Source: Balneolaceae bacterium UBA2956 (GTDB taxonomy: Bacteria > Bacteroidota > Rhodothermia > Balneolales > Balneolaceae). Taken from it: 55,812 bases of DNA. This document shows positions 25,744 through 35,618 of this stretch, piece by piece (position 1 is the first letter of the stretch; each line of letters opens with the position of its first letter). The DNA lies in NCBI GenBank assembly GCA_002348545.1, contig DEBM01000009.1, positions 11,067 through 66,878 of the forward strand, written 5' to 3'. A program made the translations under genes and the position numbers. The notes under the pieces are model-generated. The model searched no databases, was not told the origin of the DNA, and worked only from the letters and a program-made list of their open reading frames with translations.

Positions 25744-27564
25744 TCAAGGCTTTTTTGGTCCAAAATACACCTCTGACCCCTTGTCATAGAGTTTAAAACC
25801 TTCCGGTTTTGCTTGTTTTCCATTTGGGCCAAAAGACTTTAATTCGTGTATGAGAGAGTCGGCTGAAGGAGTTTGTTTTTTTACCAAATCACTTTGGGTT
25901 TGTGAGTCGATATGGAGGGTTTGTGTGGGAAAGGCAAATTCAACTTTCAGTGCTTGAGCTAACCGAAGAATTTCTAAAAGAAAATTATGCCGTTGTTGTA
26001 GCTCAGTACTCCAATCCGGAACGCAAAAAAATACATAAACTAGAACATCTAATGAGTGAGCTCCAAACGCGTGAAAGTGAATTTCATAGTAATCCTGTCG
26101 GAAATTTGGATTTGCTTTTACGATTGCTTTAATACCTTCAACAAATGCTTCCATTTGTTCAGGAGAGGTATCATAGGTTAGATTTAGAACGGTTTTTAGT
26201 CGTCTAAATTCACGTATTCCAAGGTTGTCAATTTCTGAATTTGCCAGGCTAGAATTAGGCACAGAGACTACTGAATCATAAAATGTTCTAATTCGTGTCG
26301 AACGAAATCCTACTTCTTCAACCGTACCTTCTGCCGCACTTGTTTTTATCCAATCTCCCATACTAAAAGGACGATCCACAAAAATAGTTATAGACCCAAA
26401 GAAATTAGCTAAGGTGTCTTTGGCCGCTAGAGCTACAGCCAATCCCCCAATTCCCAATCCAGCAATCAGTGAAGCTACGTTGTAACCATTGTTTTGTAAA
26501 ATGACTATAACCCCTAATACCACAATAAAAACACGGAGTGTTTTACATATGAGTGGGACTAATTGATCATCCAGGGAGTTCTCAGTTCTACCTGTTATTT
26601 GTTTAAGGTACTCTGCGAAAACTTCAATTAAACTGTATATAACCCAAAAAAAAGCGATAGAGAGTGAAATGCTAAGAATTTTGGAAAGGTATAGATTAAT
26701 ACTAACACCAAATTGGAGGTTACTATAGCTTAGGAATAAGAAACCAACCAAAGCCACTAAGCCGAGTGGTTTATGAACGGATTCTAAGAATAAATCATCC
26801 CATTTTATTTTTGTTTTTTTTACCCATCTAGATAAATAATGCATAATCAAACGTTCGAACAGGTTTCGTATTACAAGAGCCATTAATATCCATACAAACA
26901 GACCAATGACTTGCCACATATATAAACCTATCCATTCCTGCTTAGCTATGGGAGGTAGGCGATCAACAAATGCCTCTAATGTACTCGAAAATGTAGCTCT
27001 GTATAAGATAGGGATTTGCTCAATAGTAGTTTCGGAGAATAACCATTCAGAACCAACCTTGCGAAGGTACACCTCAGGAAGATCGTTGAATAGAATGTAC
27101 TGCGGTAAGCCAGTGATAGAGTCAAGATAATTAGGATTATTTGGTATTTCGGAATATACGACCAAAAGCCCCCGGGCATCTAGTACCTTAAGTAATTGTT
27201 GGGCTAGTTGTTTTTTATCTACTTTCTCACCTTCAAAAAGTCCAAAAGGCTGAATATACCGCTCTAATATAACATGCCCTTTTTGTTGCCAATGAATAAA
27301 ACTATGAACGCTTTTTTGAGGGCTCGAAACGAAAGTATTTTCATGGATAGTAGAATCTGTTAAGCTTACGTGTGCGAAAATGCGTTTACCATCTTCTGTG
27401 AGCATAAAAAAAATCAAAAATAATGATATATAAATACACTGATTACTTCTCGCTTTAAAAGTTTTTTTCCGATCCAATTTAACTTGTTTGCAGAATTTAC
27501 TTGAGTATTTCTCTGAATTAACCGGTAAGAGTAAAGATAACATATTTGAATACTTTAGAGGCAC
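25744..27564 (-). CDS. Mechanosensitive ion channel, MscS family, extended N-terminus
   Basis: 606 aa. A hydrophobic segment near residues 44-55 could be a signal or anchor, followed by a large soluble, probably periplasmic region (about 60-215). Several TM helices follow (about 218-240, 270-290, 295-320, 340-365). The pore helix is GLGIGGLAVALAAKDTLANF (about 375-394), with the beta-domain (FVDRPFSMGDWIK, EVGFRSTRIRTF, VPNSSLANSEIDN) after it. MscS channels open under membrane tension to release solutes after osmotic downshock. Convergent with the bacilliredoxin gene; no operon partners. Confidence 0.93.
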   Translation of the reverse strand: MPLKYSNMLSLLLPVNSEKYSSKFCKQVKLDRKKTFKARSNQCIYISLFLIFFMLTEDGKRIFAHVSLTDSTIHENTFVSSPQKSVHSFIHWQQKGHVILERYIQPFGLFEGEKVDKKQLAQQLLKVLDARGLLVVYSEIPNNPNYLDSITGLPQYILFNDLPEVYLRKVGSEWLFSETTIEQIPILYRATFSSTLEAFVDRLPPIAKQEWIGLYMWQVIGLFVWILMALVIRNLFERLIMHYLSRWVKKTKIKWDDLFLESVHKPLGLVALVGFLFLSYSNLQFGVSINLYLSKILSISLSIAFFWVIYSLIEVFAEYLKQITGRTENSLDDQLVPLICKTLRVFIVVLGVIVILQNNGYNVASLIAGLGIGGLAVALAAKDTLANFFGSITIFVDRPFSMGDWIKTSAAEGTVEEVGFRSTRIRTFYDSVVSVPNSSLANSEIDNLGIREFRRLKTVLNLTYDTSPEQMEAFVEGIKAIVKANPNFRQDYYEIHFHAFGAHSLDVLVYVFFCVPDWSTELQQRHNFLLEILRLAQALKVEFAFPTQTLHIDSQTQSDLVKKQTPSADSLIHELKSFGPNGKQAKPEGFKLYDKGSEVYFGPKKP

Positions 27565-27770
27565 TATTGGAGGCTTTTAGACGACTTGTAATATAGAAAT
27601 AAGGCTTCAGTTCTACCAATGAACTTATTAATGGACTCGCAATAATTCATATTTAGTTGAATAATAATTATCATTATGCTCATAGCATATCCCTGTGAAG
27701 GTAAATAATAAATTATCTTAAATATTTGGTTTGTATATCTTGTTAAATTTCTTAATCCAGTAAATAATGA

Positions 27771-28034
27771 GCAAACAAGGCTATATCATCAACAATTGTT
27801 GTAAAAGTAAAAAAGGGTGATGTCTTTTTGTTATATTTAGATGGTTTACCAGAAGCGGTCAATCAAAATGGAGAGCGACTAGGTTTTGAAAATCTTCCAA
27901 AATTGTTGGAGGAACATGATACACAGCAGCTTAGTGCTAAAGAAATAGCAATAAATTTTAAGAGATTTGTACAAAAGTACAGTAACTATCAATTAATTGA
28001 CGACACAACATTAATCTGTTTAAAAATATCATAG
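27771..28034 (+). pseudogene. C-terminal remnant of a SpoIIE/RsbU-type PP2C serine phosphatase
   Basis: After a stop at 27768-27770 an 87-codon frame reads VKKGDVFLLYLDGLPEA, then GERLGFENLPKLL and LIDDTTLICLKIS. This matches the last third of the SpoIIE domain in order: GD-x-x-x-LYxDG-x-x-EA, G-E-x-x-G-x-x-x-L, and DDxTL. The N-terminal part of the catalytic domain and any sensor domain are missing, and only a TTG (27828) could start it. It should therefore be inactive as a phosphatase, although the remaining frame is intact. It ends 7 nt before hflK. Confidence 0.7.
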
Positions 28035-28041
28035 AATAATT

Positions 28042-29043
28042 ATGGCAGAAGAAAACAATTTGGAATTCAATTTGCCTCCGCAGTTTGAATCTATAACAAA
28101 CAACTTAAAGTGGATACTTATAGGCTTTGTTGGCCTAATGCTGGTATTTTCTTCATTCTTTACGGTTGAGCCGGAAGAGGTTGGAGTCATTACCCGATTT
28201 GGTGAGTATCAGAGAGAAGCTGCTCCAGGCTTAAATTTTAAAGTTCCTATAATGGAGCAGCTACTATTAGTTCCCGTTCAGCGGCAATTAAAGCAGGAAT
28301 TTGGCTATCGTACCGCATCTGCTGGAGTTAATTCTACCTATAGAAAAGTAGGCTATGAGGGGGAATCCTTGATGCTTACTGGAGATTTGAATTTAGCTGA
28401 TGTTGAATGGGTTGTACAATACCGAATAAATGACCCTTTCAGTTATTTATTTAAAGTTCGAAATGCCGATGAGACATTGAGAGATATCTCTGAGGCTGCG
28501 ATGCGTCAAATTGTTGGTGATCGAACTGTAAATGAAGTACTAACAGTAGGACGTGCTGACGTTGCCTCACAAGCAGAAGCTATAATTCAGGAGCTCTGTA
28601 ATGAATATGAAATTGGTCTTACCATAGAACAAGTGGTGCTTCAGGATATAAATCCACCAGATCCTGTAAAACCCTCTTTCAATGGAGTTAATGAGGCACA
28701 GCAGCAACGTGAGACCTTAATTAACCAAGCTCGTGCTGATTATAACCGGGTAATTCCACGTGCAGCTGGTGAGGCACAGGAGACTATTCAAAAGGCAGAA
28801 GGATATGCTTTAGATAGAGTAAACAGAGCGCAAGGAGAGGTGTCTCGATTCAACGATTTGTATGAGGAATACATAAAAGCTCCAGAGGTAACAAAACGGC
28901 GAATTTTCTTAGAAACTATGCAGGATGTTATCCCAAACATGGGGCAGAAAATAATTACTGACGATGAGGGTAATTCAGTAATCCCGTTACTGCAATTACA
29001 GATGGACGGAGCACGTGAAAAGAATAACAACAATAATAACTAA
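28042..29043 (+). CDS. hflK: HflK, SPFH-domain membrane protein
   Basis: 333 aa. One TM helix (about 23-42), then the SPFH/band 7 domain beginning EPEEVGVITRFGEYQR, with the HflK-specific APGLNFKVPIMEQ block and QIVGDRTVNEVLTVGR. A long helix rich in Ala, Glu and Gln follows, and an Asn-rich tail ends it. HflK and HflC form a periplasm-facing complex that encloses and modulates the FtsH protease. It lies 9 nt upstream of hflC. Confidence 0.95.
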   Translation: MAEENNLEFNLPPQFESITNNLKWILIGFVGLMLVFSSFFTVEPEEVGVITRFGEYQREAAPGLNFKVPIMEQLLLVPVQRQLKQEFGYRTASAGVNSTYRKVGYEGESLMLTGDLNLADVEWVVQYRINDPFSYLFKVRNADETLRDISEAAMRQIVGDRTVNEVLTVGRADVASQAEAIIQELCNEYEIGLTIEQVVLQDINPPDPVKPSFNGVNEAQQQRETLINQARADYNRVIPRAAGEAQETIQKAEGYALDRVNRAQGEVSRFNDLYEEYIKAPEVTKRRIFLETMQDVIPNMGQKIITDDEGNSVIPLLQLQMDGAREKNNNNNN

Positions 29044-29052
29044 GAGGATAAC

Positions 29053-30000
29053 ATGAAAAATTTTTCAAAAATAGGTATAACTATCCTCGCATTCTTAGCC
29101 TTGATTGTTGTAAATGATGGTTTTTATATTGTAGATGAAACCGAACAAGCCGTCATAACACAGTTTGGTAATCCAGTTGGTGAGGCGATTACAGAACCAG
29201 GTCTTAATTTTAAAATACCCTTTATTCAAACAGCGAACTATTTTGAAAAGAGATATTTGGAATGGGATGGTGATCGAAATCAAGTTCCAACTAAAGACAA
29301 AAAATTCATTTTTGTGGATACCTATGCGCGTTGGCAAATTACTGATCCTCTGCAATATTTTCAGCGTTTAGGAGATGAGCGTGGTGCTCAATCACGATTG
29401 GATGATATCTTAGATGGTGAAACTCGAAATGCTATCGCCGCTCATGATCTTGTTGAATTAATTAGATCCACAAATCGAGAGCCTATATCAGAAGGTATAA
29501 TAGCTGATATAGTAAATGATTCACTAGAGGTTATTCAGACAGGCCGAGACGTAATCCAAGAACAAATCCAAGAATTAGCGAATCAACGTGCTTCAGATCT
29601 TGGAATTGCAGTTTTAGATTTTAGATTTAAACGAATCAATTATGTGGAGGAGGTTCGCCGAACTGTCTATGATCGTATGATTTCGGAAAGAAATCGAATA
29701 GCCGATAAATTTAGATCAGAAGGGCAGGGTGAGTCTTCCAGAATAAATGGTGAAAAGGAGCGAGAATTATTGCGTATTCAATCTGAAGCTTTCCGAGAAG
29801 CAGAAACTATTCGAGGTAAAGCAGATGCAGAAGCAGCAGCAATTTACAATCAGTCCTATAACCGTTCACGTTCGGCAAGAGAGCTTTACGATTTTACCAA
29901 AAGTATGGAAGCCTATATCAGTACTATTGATAAAGAGACCTCTCTTATTATTTCCACAGACAGTGAGTTTTATAAGTTTTTGAACACTATAGATCAATAG
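29053..30000 (+). CDS. hflC: HflC, SPFH-domain partner of HflK
   Basis: 315 aa. N-terminal TM helix (about 7-24), then the SPFH domain (IVDETEQAVITQFGNPVG, EPGLNFKIPFIQTANYFEKR). FVDTYARWQITDPLQYFQ and RMISERNRIADKFRSEGQGE are typical of HflC. An AGAGGA-type SD lies just before the ATG. It forms the two-gene hflKC operon with its neighbour, ended by the hairpin at 30050. Confidence 0.95.
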   Translation: MKNFSKIGITILAFLALIVVNDGFYIVDETEQAVITQFGNPVGEAITEPGLNFKIPFIQTANYFEKRYLEWDGDRNQVPTKDKKFIFVDTYARWQITDPLQYFQRLGDERGAQSRLDDILDGETRNAIAAHDLVELIRSTNREPISEGIIADIVNDSLEVIQTGRDVIQEQIQELANQRASDLGIAVLDFRFKRINYVEEVRRTVYDRMISERNRIADKFRSEGQGESSRINGEKERELLRIQSEAFREAETIRGKADAEAAAIYNQSYNRSRSARELYDFTKSMEAYISTIDKETSLIISTDSEFYKFLNTIDQ

Positions 30001-30049
30001 TTAATCAGCTTTGATCTAGTTCGTGTGCAGTAGATGTTTAAAATTTACC

Positions 30050-30087
30050 AAAAAAGGCACATATCAGTTAAGATAGTGCCTTTTTTT
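30050..30087. terminator. Bidirectional rho-independent terminator between hflC and the AarF kinase gene
   Basis: GGCAC/GTGCC extended by TATC/GATA inside and by A/T pairs outside gives a long stem with a run of seven T on the plus side and six A on the other side. The flanking genes converge, so it can serve both strands. Confidence 0.9.
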
Positions 30088-30131
30088 ATGTACCAAGGTG
30101 TCGAGGTCATCGAATGTTTGGTTTTTGAGAT

Positions 30132-31469
30132 TCATACAATTTCTAAGGGCTCGCGATAAGGGTCAAATGACATATCCAATAATTCACTCAAAATAAGTTT
30201 TGCGTTTTCTGTTGATACTATTGCTCCAAGCTTAATTAGTATATTATATAAACCAGTGTGTACTCGGCTAGTATATAAGAAGTGCTTTGAGCCCCTGATT
30301 TCATTTGAAAGTGGTGCTTCTTTAGTAAAGTGTCTTATTTCATTATCAAAGTCAGAGTTGCTGAAATCGAAGTATTCGTAGCGGTATGGTTTTGAAAACA
30401 TGATGCCGTAATTCCGAGCAAAATTGTAATACTCATTTTCCCTGGATTGAATTTTAGCATTTGGGTTAATCACTTCTAACTTGGTATATAATTCACGTAT
30501 AGCCTCTTGATCATTAGCCAAATGACAGGGTAATAACTTTAAATAGTTCGTAAAGAATTCATCGGGAAATAGCTTTACACAGCCAAAATCAATTATCCCT
30601 AACTTTCCATTATGTGTGAATAAAAAATTTCCTGGATGAGTGTCGGCATGAACATAACCTCCTATTCTAAGTTCCTCATGAAAGAACTCCCATATAAGTT
30701 GTCCGAAATGATTGCGCTCTTTTTGTGATGGCTGTTCCTCTAAAAAATCATCCAAATGGCGCCCTTCCAAATAGCTCATGCACAATATACGTTCTGTTGA
30801 GTATTCCTCTATCCAATCTGGTATTTCAAATCGATTGCTCTCAAAACGCTTTTTGAACTCTTTTATCTGATTACCTTCGTGTATATAATCTGTTTCGATT
30901 AGAAGTGTGGACCGGATCTCGTCAAAATAAGGGTCTATTTCATGTCCATTTTTAATGATTCGACGTGCCACGGATTTTGCTACAGCCATATCCGAATCAA
31001 TGGTTTCTCGAACATTTGGATATTGAATTTTGATTGCAACTTTTCTCCCATCCTTCAGTTCCGCTTTATGAACTTGGCCAATAGAGGCTGCGGCGAAAGC
31101 ATTAGCTTCGAACTGTGCAAATATTTGTTCCGGGTACTTACCCATTTCTCGTTTTATAATGGACCGCACTAAGGATTTATTAATGGGGGGTACACTGTAT
31201 TGTGCTTGGGTCATTACCTCGGCAAATTCTTCAGGCAAAAAGCCTTGATCCATACTCATGCCTTGGGCAATCTTGAGTGCTGTTCCTCTTAACTTGGTGA
31301 ATTCTTTAAATACCTCACGAGCATTTTCAGAGTGAAAATCCGTAGCACTATCTATTTTACCGGTAATTTTTTTTTTGATATATCGTTGGGCATAATTTGT
31401 TCCAACTTTCAAACCAGTTTTAGCAATAATTCTGCCACGTTCAAATTTAGATGATGGAAAATCGCTCAT
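30132..31469 (-). CDS. AarF/ABC1/UbiB-family atypical kinase
   Basis: 445 aa. Family landmarks: KIAQ at 66-69 (the KxGQ motif with Ala for Gly), the Ala-rich nucleotide loop FAAASIGQVHKA (about 125-136), ATP-site Lys K147 in VAIKIQ, the catalytic-type HADTHPGNFLF, and IDFG for the metal-binding Asp. Proteins of this family support quinone or other isoprenoid-lipid metabolism through ATPase or kinase-like activity. The gene overlaps the TetR gene by 4 nt (start within its stop), so the two are co-translated. The substrate is unknown. Confidence 0.9.
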   Translation of the reverse strand: MSDFPSSKFERGRIIAKTGLKVGTNYAQRYIKKKITGKIDSATDFHSENAREVFKEFTKLRGTALKIAQGMSMDQGFLPEEFAEVMTQAQYSVPPINKSLVRSIIKREMGKYPEQIFAQFEANAFAAASIGQVHKAELKDGRKVAIKIQYPNVRETIDSDMAVAKSVARRIIKNGHEIDPYFDEIRSTLLIETDYIHEGNQIKEFKKRFESNRFEIPDWIEEYSTERILCMSYLEGRHLDDFLEEQPSQKERNHFGQLIWEFFHEELRIGGYVHADTHPGNFLFTHNGKLGIIDFGCVKLFPDEFFTNYLKLLPCHLANDQEAIRELYTKLEVINPNAKIQSRENEYYNFARNYGIMFSKPYRYEYFDFSNSDFDNEIRHFTKEAPLSNEIRGSKHFLYTSRVHTGLYNILIKLGAIVSTENAKLILSELLDMSFDPYREPLEIV

Positions 31470-32125
31470 GACTTATCTCTGAAAGTTGTATTTAGGGTCG
31501 TATATAAGTATTTACTGAAGTCAAAGCCTTTATCGAATAATTCACTATATAACACGTCTTCAAACAAACTACAGGCTTTATCTACCAATCCAATTGTACG
31601 TTCTTTATTAGTTGATACATCACGAATCCAAAATTCTACTAATGCAATAAATTGTGTAGTCATCCAACGATAAAAAAATGGGCCAGTGACAAGACCTGCC
31701 GTAATTGATAAATTTCTATCGCGAGTTAAGAAGTCTTTATAAACTGTAGAGACTTCATTAGCAAAATCACTTTTTATTCCTTTACAAGCCACTAATCGGG
31801 TAAATGTCTCTTTAACAAAAAGTTCATGATCTGAAAACATCTCTAACATTGTATAGATGAAATTCCCTAGTTTTTCACTAATTACCAGATTATGAAAGTC
31901 ATCAATCTCGTCGATCATGGCCCAATATTTAAATACCATTGCGGGGTAGGCGTAGCTGATAAGTGCGTCTTTATCTGGAAATAAATCATATATCTTTGTT
32001 ATACTAATCTCACTGTTGTTAATCAGGTCTCGCATACTTAGTCGACCTTTTTTTTGAAACAACTCAGCTGCCAATAAACTCAACTCAATTTTGGATGTAA
32101 TCTGATCCGTATTATTATCCTTCAT
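31466..32125 (-). CDS. TetR-family transcriptional regulator
   Basis: 219 aa. The N-terminal helix-turn-helix (about 14-60; LAAELFQKKGRLSMRDLI, ISITKIYDLFPDKDALI) is a recognisable TetR DNA-binding domain, with the C-terminal part all-helical. Its gene precedes and overlaps the AarF kinase gene by 4 nt, so it very probably controls that kinase and itself. Ligand and operator are not identified. Confidence 0.85.
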   Translation of the reverse strand: MKDNNTDQITSKIELSLLAAELFQKKGRLSMRDLINNSEISITKIYDLFPDKDALISYAYPAMVFKYWAMIDEIDDFHNLVISEKLGNFIYTMLEMFSDHELFVKETFTRLVACKGIKSDFANEVSTVYKDFLTRDRNLSITAGLVTGPFFYRWMTTQFIALVEFWIRDVSTNKERTIGLVDKACSLFEDVLYSELFDKGFDFSKYLYTTLNTTFRDKS

Positions 32126-32330
32126 ATCCGCTATAAGTAAATGACTTTTTAGATAGGTATATAATTACCAGCGTGAATGATTATCTTAGTGGTTTAGTTA
32201 ATACCAAATATCGAATGTATTGTGTTTGTTTTTTGCATATGAAATTATTTAACAGTTGCATTGTTCGCTTCGTTCAAGCATTTGACTAAATTTTAGGAAA
32301 GAAAGAATTACTCAATTAGATATTTAATTT

Positions 32331-33065
32331 ATGGGAAAGGATCACCGACGTGACGCCTTATTTTTGACTCTATCAGGGATCTTTTTGACCTCTCTTGTGT
32401 TAGGTAATGTCATTGGAACCACCAAATTCGTAACAATTTTTAGCCTGGAATTACCTTCTTGGTTGGAAGCTTTAACACCTGACCTTGTTAGGAACGGTAG
32501 TACCTACACCATGAGTGTACCGGCAGGGGTGGTTGCTTATCCATTTACTTTTCTTGCGACTGATTTAATCAGTGAACTTTTTGGACGTAAACGAGCGCAA
32601 ATGTTGGTTTGGGTTGGTTTTGGAATGAATATTTTTATGCTGTTACTCATGAGTATAAATCATTGGCTACCCAATTCTGCCGGAGTAAGTGGCGGGCTAG
32701 ATTTATTTGAAGGAGTATATCAATTCATGGTCGGTAATACCATCGCTTCCATGATTGCTTATCTAATTGCTCAAAGTGTAGATGTTCGATTGTACCATTT
32801 TTGGAAGCGTTTAACTAAAGGTAAACATCTTTGGCTTAGGAATAATGCTTCAACAACGGTTAGTCAGCTAGTAGATTCAACAGCTATCATTACCATTTTA
32901 TATCTAGCGGGTAATCTAGACGATGCTATTGATAATGCGGGTGCTGTCATTATACTTATCCTCAATTCTTACTTATTTAAGTTCTTTTTTGCTTTATTCG
33001 ACACACCGCTTATGTATATAGGTGTGCGTTTGCTTAGGAATTATGATGAAGACAGAATTGAATAG
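32331..33065 (+). CDS. Queuosine precursor transporter (YhhQ/QPTR family)
   Basis: 244 aa with about six TM helices. The family motif LRNNASTTVSQLVDS (about 169-183) is present, as are the early LVLGNVIGTTKFVTIF and PFTFLATDLISELFGRK. YhhQ-type proteins import queuosine precursors such as preQ0/preQ1. Together with tgt (about 5.5 kb downstream on the opposite strand) it suggests salvage of imported base for tRNA modification. It is not adjacent to tgt. Confidence 0.9.
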   Translation: MGKDHRRDALFLTLSGIFLTSLVLGNVIGTTKFVTIFSLELPSWLEALTPDLVRNGSTYTMSVPAGVVAYPFTFLATDLISELFGRKRAQMLVWVGFGMNIFMLLLMSINHWLPNSAGVSGGLDLFEGVYQFMVGNTIASMIAYLIAQSVDVRLYHFWKRLTKGKHLWLRNNASTTVSQLVDSTAIITILYLAGNLDDAIDNAGAVIILILNSYLFKFFFALFDTPLMYIGVRLLRNYDEDRIE

Positions 33066-33208
33066 TTTAAACTGAACTTATTATTTTTATATGCCAGTTA
33101 TTTTTCAAAAAAACCCGAAAATAAACTTGGCATAGTATTCCTCATCTTTTATGATATTCATAACAGAAATAGTATGGTAGAAGCCCAACTGAATCCGTAC
33201 ATTTAGTT

Positions 33209-35617
33209 ATGCTTGTTCAATTAAATAAAAGAAAAGAGATACCCCCAGGTAAATATTTAATTAAGAGAATATTTAGTCTCACTCAATTACCTGTTATGTT
33301 CGTAATTCTTTGTTGGGTTTTATCATTGAATTTGAATTCCATAAATGCACAAGTAATTGATGAGTGGCGGGTATATTCCTCCTTTTCAACTATCAATGAT
33401 ATTATTGTGACTGATCAAAACTATAGATTTGTTGCAACTCAGGGTGGCCTAGTTATTACTGATGCAGTAGGAATCAGTAACACATTAACAACCTTGGACG
33501 GTCTTCATCGTTTGGATATTCAAAAACTAGCCTATCATTCGCCATCAAAGCAGTTATTTTTAGGATATATGGATGGCGCAATTGATGTCTATAACATAGA
33601 ATATTCTTCTATTCAAACCATTACTGATTTACTCAGAGTTGATCAGTACCCGTCAAAATTTATTCGTGATTTTATCATATATAATGACATTCTATTTGTA
33701 GCTACAGATTTTGGAATCATTGAGTTTAATATAGATGATTTATACGTGCAGCAAAGCTACATAGGACTAGGTAATCTAGATCGTGGCACACCAATTTATG
33801 CCTTAGATATTTTTGATGACGAGTTAATAGCTGCTACATCGTACGGAGTTGTCATGGCAAATTTGAATGATAATTTGCTAATCAGTGAATCTTGGACCGT
33901 ATTTACTACGGTCGACGGTCTGCCTACTAATTTTATACAAGATGTTTGTTTTTTTAATAGTGGGGCATATGCTGTTGTACAGGAGTCACTATATCACTTC
34001 AATGGTGACATTTGGCTAAAAGAAGAAGGAGTAAACTATCTTCAATCATTAGATGTCATACACCAGGGAGACGGCCAAGATCTTATGTTGGTTTTTAATA
34101 ACAGAATAATGCGTCGATCAACATATACATCTACCAAAATTTATAGGGTCGAAAATGTTCGAGGTATTCGTACGAGTACTATGCTAAATGATCAATTGCT
34201 AATGGGGACGACTGATTTGGGTTTGTTGGTATTTACTAGCCCATCAGATTGGGATCAATTTGTACCCGTCGGGCCTTATACTAATTTTTTTACTGGGTTG
34301 GATTGGTCTGATGGGCGTTTATTTTCTGCGTCCTCTAACAATGTTGCAGGTAACAGAATCATTGACCGATCTAAAGGCTATTCTTTTTTTCAGGATAGTT
34401 CCTGGATAAGCTTTAATGCTCAAAATACTGAATTGTTAGACCAAGAGAACTTCAAACTAGCTTTTACAACAGCTCAAAATAATTCTAATTATTTTATTGG
34501 ATCTTGGGGAAGTGGAGTAGTTAAGCACAACAAAACAACCAATGCGATACAAATATATAATGCATATAACAGTACCATTCGAGGTTGGGAAGCTGATAGT
34601 CCGGAGTATACGGTAATTTCTGGTTTATCTGTAGATAGTAAAGATCAGGTTTGGTTGGTTAGCCGGTATGGATCCGAACCGTTGTATGTCTATGAACCAA
34701 ATCAAGATACTTGGTTAGCTCATGCTAAAGATAACGCAGTGAATTCACTTGATGAATATGTTAATTTATTCATCGACTCTAATGATTATAAGTGGATTTC
34801 CCTTCAAAGTTCAACTGGTGATGGAACGGGTTTATTAATACTTAATACCAATGATCCAGTTGATCTTATAGATAATCAAGGAGTTAAACTGACTACATCT
34901 GTAAGTAATGGTAATTTACCGGATAACAAAGTTAATGCCTTTTTGGAAGACAAAAATGGTGAAGTGTGGATTGGCACGGCTAGAGGGATTGCTCGCTTTC
35001 TATTCCCTCGATTTATCATAGACAGTCAACGTTCATCTGAACGTCAATCTCAATGGTTAATAAATGAAGATACCTCGGCTTTATCGAGGTATTTATTACG
35101 TGATATTAACGTAAGTGCTATGGCAGTTAATGGTGCTAATCAGAAATGGATTGGTAGTATTAATCAAGGATTATGGCTGTTAAATGAAGAAGGAAGTACC
35201 ATTCTTAAGCGTTATACTGAAGACAATAGTCCATTGATTTCAAATAATATTTTGTCCATTTCTATAAATGAAGAATCAGGTGAAGTATTTGTAGCAACTG
35301 ATAGGGGATTGGTAAGTTTTATTGATATAGCACAATCCCCCAAAGCTCAAATGGGATCATTGAAGATCTATCCTAATCCCTTTTTGTATGATCAACATGA
35401 GCGAATCATAATTGAAAATTTAAGCCAATCTACACGGATACGAGTACTTAACTCGGGTGGGAATGTAGTGCATGAATTGCAAGCTAATGGTGGTCGTACA
35501 CAATGGGACGGGTATAATTCAAATGGTCAAAAAGTTAGTAGTGGGGTGTATTTTTTAGTCGCCTGGGATGTGAGCAAAGGAGAACGAGGCGTTGGTAAAG
35601 TTGTTATTATACAATGA
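33209..35617 (+). CDS. PorZ-like beta-propeller protein with type IX-style C-terminal domain
   Basis: 802 aa. A signal peptide ends near residue 48 (LNSINAQ); Met30 is an alternative start. Repeated short motifs such as VATQGGLVI, GLPTNFIQDV, GEVWIGTARGIARF and GEVFVATDRGLVSF are two-component-regulator-propeller blades. Near the end, SLKIYPNPF and then QKVSSGVYFLV form a type IX sorting/FlgD-like C-terminal domain. In Porphyromonas PorZ sits at the cell surface, binds anionic LPS and is needed to attach it to secreted cargo. Similar length, domain order and adjacent glycosyltransferases support the analogy, but this is not proof. Confidence 0.75.
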   Translation: MLVQLNKRKEIPPGKYLIKRIFSLTQLPVMFVILCWVLSLNLNSINAQVIDEWRVYSSFSTINDIIVTDQNYRFVATQGGLVITDAVGISNTLTTLDGLHRLDIQKLAYHSPSKQLFLGYMDGAIDVYNIEYSSIQTITDLLRVDQYPSKFIRDFIIYNDILFVATDFGIIEFNIDDLYVQQSYIGLGNLDRGTPIYALDIFDDELIAATSYGVVMANLNDNLLISESWTVFTTVDGLPTNFIQDVCFFNSGAYAVVQESLYHFNGDIWLKEEGVNYLQSLDVIHQGDGQDLMLVFNNRIMRRSTYTSTKIYRVENVRGIRTSTMLNDQLLMGTTDLGLLVFTSPSDWDQFVPVGPYTNFFTGLDWSDGRLFSASSNNVAGNRIIDRSKGYSFFQDSSWISFNAQNTELLDQENFKLAFTTAQNNSNYFIGSWGSGVVKHNKTTNAIQIYNAYNSTIRGWEADSPEYTVISGLSVDSKDQVWLVSRYGSEPLYVYEPNQDTWLAHAKDNAVNSLDEYVNLFIDSNDYKWISLQSSTGDGTGLLILNTNDPVDLIDNQGVKLTTSVSNGNLPDNKVNAFLEDKNGEVWIGTARGIARFLFPRFIIDSQRSSERQSQWLINEDTSALSRYLLRDINVSAMAVNGANQKWIGSINQGLWLLNEEGSTILKRYTEDNSPLISNNILSISINEESGEVFVATDRGLVSFIDIAQSPKAQMGSLKIYPNPFLYDQHERIIIENLSQSTRIRVLNSGGNVVHELQANGGRTQWDGYNSNGQKVSSGVYFLVAWDVSKGERGVGKVVIIQ

Positions 35618-35618
35618 T

